Positions 29,749-32,137 of a stretch of DNA of 32,137 nucleotides are shown here, in pieces (the stretch's first letter is position 1; every line of letters starts with the position of its first letter). The notes beneath the pieces were generated by a model, which saw only the letters and a program-made list of their open reading frames with translations, did no database searches and was not told the origin of the DNA. The translations under genes were made by a program, and so were the position numbers. The DNA comes from CALITV01 sp964415795 (lineage in GTDB: Bacteria; UBP6; UBA1177; JAKLFG01): the NCBI GenBank assembly GCA_964415795.1, contig CAYQBN010000021.1:1-32137 (forward strand). Reading direction: 5' to 3'.

Positions 29749-32137
29749 TCAGAACACCACCGAGCAACTACAGCCGCTGTCCTTCGATTTCTTCTCCTCG
29801 TCGGGGACAGTTATCGTGTCCTCGTCGGCAAGAAGACCGTCGCCGGTCTCGTCGGTGACTGCTTCGTCGGTCACGGTCTCATCGGTCACGACAGCGGTGT
29901 CATCCACCGGTTCCACGGTGTCCTCGTCGGGAAGAACCGCCGTGTCGTCGACCGGCTCCACGGTATCGGCATCGGTCACTGGCGCGTCGTCGGTGATGAC
30001 GGCATCCTCATCGGGCTGTTCCACCACCGAGACTGACAGCTCGTAGGCACCCGTTCCTTCCACGACGATGAACAGTGTCCCGTTTCCGCTCGCCGTGTAG
30101 ATCGCAAACACCGTTTCGTTCACTGCGCCGCCCGCCGCTTGAAGGCAAGTCTCGTTTTCACTACACGCACCGATGAGATTGAGTGCTACCGTCACATTGC
30201 TTCCGGGCACTACCTGCATCTGGTAGGTGACACCTTTCTCCACCGTAAGCTCATAGGCCATCTCGCCGGTCGGCTGACTGTCGGCGGCGCAGGCGGCGCC
30301 GTAGGTCGTCAGTCCGCTCGGCCTGCCGGTGAGGTCGCCGGTCGTCGTGTAAGGAAGCGCATCTATCACGAACTCACTGCCGCAGAGACCCGCAAGGAGC
30401 GTTCCTTCGCAGGCGCCGTCCCAGCAGGTGTCGTTCTCGGTGAAGACACTGCCGTCGTCGCAGGCAAGGCCGTTGACGGCGGTGTAATCTTCCGCCGGGC
30501 AGGTGACATTGACGCTGTCGCAGTACTCGGCGGCGTCGCAGACGCCTGCCGAAGCACGGCAGAGGACCGAGGCGTCGGCGATGAGGTCGTTGGGACAGGC
30601 AGGGCCGTCGCCGGGGCAGAACTCGGCAATGTCGCAGGCGCCATCCTTTTTGCGGCATTCGACGGTCGCGTCGGCGTAGGCATCGGCGGGGCATACCTTC
30701 GCCGAACCATCGCAGTATTCGGAATTGTCGCAGTCGCCAGCCGATGCACGGCAGAGGGCCCCCTCATCCTTCGGTGTCGTCTCGGGACAGTCGTAGGCGA
30801 AACCAGTGCAGTAGGCGTCGTTCTCGCAGAGTTCGGTCGCCGCCTGACAGAGCGTCGTTTCGGGCAAGAACGGCGTCGTCGGACAATCGGCCGATGATCC
30901 GGTACAGGTCGCATTTCCTTCACAGGGACGGGTACCTACTTTACAGGTGGTACCTACGGTGACGAACTCGTTGGCAGGACATTCTTTGTTCGTTCCGTCA
31001 CAGTACTCCGCTACATCACAGTCACCCGTCGCGGTGCGGCACACGACAGTCATGTCGGCTAGTAGGTCGGGACACTCTGCCGAGAAGCCACTGCAGATGT
31101 CGGCAACATCGCACGCGCCGTCGGCCCCCCGGCATTCGATCCCTGGGGAAGCGAGCGCATCTTCGGGACAGTCATTGCTGGTCCCGTCACAGTACTCGGC
31201 CACATCGCAGGGGCCTGCCGAAGCGCGGCATTCACGCGTAGTACCCGGCCAACAGGTGGTTAGATAGAATAAACGCACCGATTCGACGATGGAAATCGAT
31301 GCATTGCAGTCTCCTCCGTATGCTGTGCCATGGGCTCGAACATAGTGATTTTGTCCTACGGGAAGCGAAAGACCGGTAAGTTCCCAGCCGTTCGCTATTC
31401 TGTTTCCCCTGCCGAGAAAGGTCCATGTGACGCCGTCGGACGATTCCTCAAAATAGACATCATATACTTCGGGGCCCGAACCGCTTCTCATCCATCGAAT
31501 AATCGTCCCATCGGGAGAAACAGAGATGTCCTGCAATGCAGCGTCATCTGCGCTAAGCCGCGCCACACAGTTCCTTGTTTGGCCATCGATATTGCTAAAG
31601 TTACCTCCTACCAGTATTTTGCCGTCCGATTGCAACGCGATGGAAAAGACGATATCGTTCACATTAGGGGCGAATTCCGCATCCACTGTTCCATCGGCAT
31701 TCAGCCGGGCGATGTGGTTTCGTGTTTGACCGCCAATGTTGGTAAAGTTGCCTCCTACCAGTATTTTGCCGTCCGATTGCAACGCGATGGAAAAGACGAT
31801 ATCGTTCGCATTAGGGGTGAATACCGTATCCACTGTTCCATCGGTGTTCAGCCGGGCGATTTTGTTCCTTGCCTGAACTCCAATGAAGCCAAAATTGCCA
31901 CCTGCCAGCACCTTTCCGTCTGGTTGCACAGCGATGGAATAGACAGATGCGTTCGCGTTCGGGTCGAATGTGGTGTCTACTGTTCCATCGGCATTGAGCC
32001 GGGCTATATAGTTCCTTGGCTGCTCACCGAGGCTGGTAAAACTGCCTCCCACCAGTATCTTCCCATCGGGTTGCACAGCGATGGAAGAGACAGATGCGTT
32101 CGCGTTCGGGTCGAATGTGGTGTCCACTGTTCCATCG
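29749..32137 (-). CDS. Giant surface protein: delta-60 repeats, disintegrin-like repeats, PPC-like domain, GCSCSVVF tail (5' end outside window)
   Basis: At least 795 residues; the frame is open to the right edge, so the N-terminus is missing. In order: nearly four 49-residue delta-60 type repeats (core SIAVQPDGKILVGGSFT), a discoidin/lectin-like stretch (about 31250-31550), eight disintegrin-like repeats of about 32 residues (CRASAGPCDVAEYCDG...CP), a CDDGSVFTENDTCWDGACEG module, a beta-rich domain resembling the pre-peptidase C-terminal (PPC) type (about 30010-30390), an acidic stalk with a repeated DEDTVEPVDDTAV, and the final GCSCSVVF. No membrane helix. It is probably a long secreted or surface-attached adhesive or structural protein. 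No enzymatic motif is seen. GC drops in the delta-60 part (29/60 at 31741-31800 against 42/60 at 30541-30600). Confidence 0.88.
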   Translation of the reverse strand, partial: DGTVDTTFDPNANASVSSIAVQPDGKILVGGSFTSLGEQPRNYIARLNADGTVDTTFDPNANASVYSIAVQPDGKVLAGGNFGFIGVQARNKIARLNTDGTVDTVFTPNANDIVFSIALQSDGKILVGGNFTNIGGQTRNHIARLNADGTVDAEFAPNVNDIVFSIALQSDGKILVGGNFSNIDGQTRNCVARLSADDAALQDISVSPDGTIIRWMRSGSGPEVYDVYFEESSDGVTWTFLGRGNRIANGWELTGLSLPVGQNHYVRAHGTAYGGDCNASISIVESVRLFYLTTCWPGTTRECRASAGPCDVAEYCDGTSNDCPEDALASPGIECRGADGACDVADICSGFSAECPDLLADMTVVCRTATGDCDVAEYCDGTNKECPANEFVTVGTTCKVGTRPCEGNATCTGSSADCPTTPFLPETTLCQAATELCENDAYCTGFAYDCPETTPKDEGALCRASAGDCDNSEYCDGSAKVCPADAYADATVECRKKDGACDIAEFCPGDGPACPNDLIADASVLCRASAGVCDAAEYCDSVNVTCPAEDYTAVNGLACDDGSVFTENDTCWDGACEGTLLAGLCGSEFVIDALPYTTTGDLTGRPSGLTTYGAACAADSQPTGEMAYELTVEKGVTYQMQVVPGSNVTVALNLIGACSENETCLQAAGGAVNETVFAIYTASGNGTLFIVVEGTGAYELSVSVVEQPDEDAVITDDAPVTDADTVEPVDDTAVLPDEDTVEPVDDTAVVTDETVTDEAVTDETGDGLLADEDTITVPDEEKKSKDSGCSCSVVF
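29891..29980 (-). repeat. Two 45-base repeats encoding acidic stalk units
   Basis: Copies beginning at 29891 and 29936 each encode 15 residues of the type DEDTVEPVDDTAV. They are in frame and differ by a few silent or conservative changes, as expected for a stalk that grows or shrinks by slippage or recombination. Confidence 0.7.
30465..31235 (-). repeat. Eight disintegrin-like Cys repeats (about 96 bases each)
   Basis: Protein-level repeats, C-x6-C-x5-6-C-x6-7-C-P, spaced 31-33 residues. The DNA copies are diverged, with the closest pairs being those coding for CRASAGxCD. The pattern is like the disintegrin-type repeats often seen in myxobacterial surface proteins. Confidence 0.75.
31555..32137 (-). 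repeat. Tandem 147-base repeats (delta-60 type), four units, last one cut
   Basis: Unit boundaries at 31555, 31702, 31849 and 31996 are spaced exactly 147 bases (49 codons). The first two units share long, almost identical stretches (compare 31604-31690 with 31751-31837), which points to recent duplication or gene conversion. The array continues past the window edge. Confidence 0.88.

Noticed and set aside
31555..32137. CRISPR array
   Set aside because: The 147-base units are contiguous, in frame and coding, with no spacers.
1..32137. tRNA, rRNA, insertion sequences, phage or integrase genes
   Set aside because: None were recognised on either strand. The intergenic spaces are short and nothing resembles a transposase or integrase.

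Overview
The window reads as a scaffold from a draft or metagenome-assembled genome (there is a 13-N gap at 12068-12080) of a fairly GC-rich diderm bacterium. Evidence for a diderm is the many lipobox lipoproteins, several proteins that look like outer-membrane barrels ending in Phe, and a sigma-32 type RpoH. A lipoprotein with an AgmX/PglI-like C-terminal domain, disintegrin-like Cys repeats, a CGNG-type Cys motif and acidic Asp/Thr/Pro stalks all point to a Myxococcota / former Deltaproteobacteria type lineage. The exact phylum cannot be fixed from this sequence alone.

Left part (1-7217) is compact and mostly housekeeping: a manganese exporter MntP (cut by the window edge) behind a PspC-domain protein, a secreted chalcone-isomerase-like protein, heat-shock sigma factor RpoH with a CIRCE-like operator, an AhpD-like protein, DeoC, a polyferredoxin membrane protein with a tiny CxxC partner, LexA with two inverted repeats in its control region, and two envelope proteins with a charged linker plus probable barrel. 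Several neighbouring genes overlap at their ends.

Middle part (7295-18682, minus strand) is a cell-surface and secretion island: three subtilisin-like proteases (two close paralogues and one divergent), an M30-like zinc metalloprotease lipoprotein, an ankyrin lipoprotein with an AgmX/PglI-like tail, a large lipoprotein with an acidic stalk and a small acetyltransferase. MutS2 (18784-21108) borders it.

Right part: a plus-strand run (21232-29545) that looks like one eight-gene operon from a clear promoter: PHP-domain lipoprotein, unknown lipoprotein, OPA-type major facilitator, HAD hydrolase, 80-residue Lys/Glu-rich secreted protein, barrel protein, DUF1846 protein and a leucine-rich-repeat lipoprotein. 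Then come a 31-residue Cys-tailed peptide gene with its own near-consensus promoter, and the 3' part of a giant surface protein with delta-60 repeats and disintegrin-like repeats.

The most interesting signal is a shared C-terminal tag. Three proteins end in GCGCSLVF, GCGCSLLF or GCSCSVVF and a fourth in a shorter GCSLTIL, each behind an acidic stalk and with no membrane helix. Lipoproteins in the same window have the mirror layout (lipid anchor, then acidic stalk, then domain). This suggests the tail Cys may be a surface anchoring or sorting site of a kind I do not recognise. Second in interest are the CIRCE-like operator on rpoH, the candidate lexA operators and the 31-residue peptide gene.
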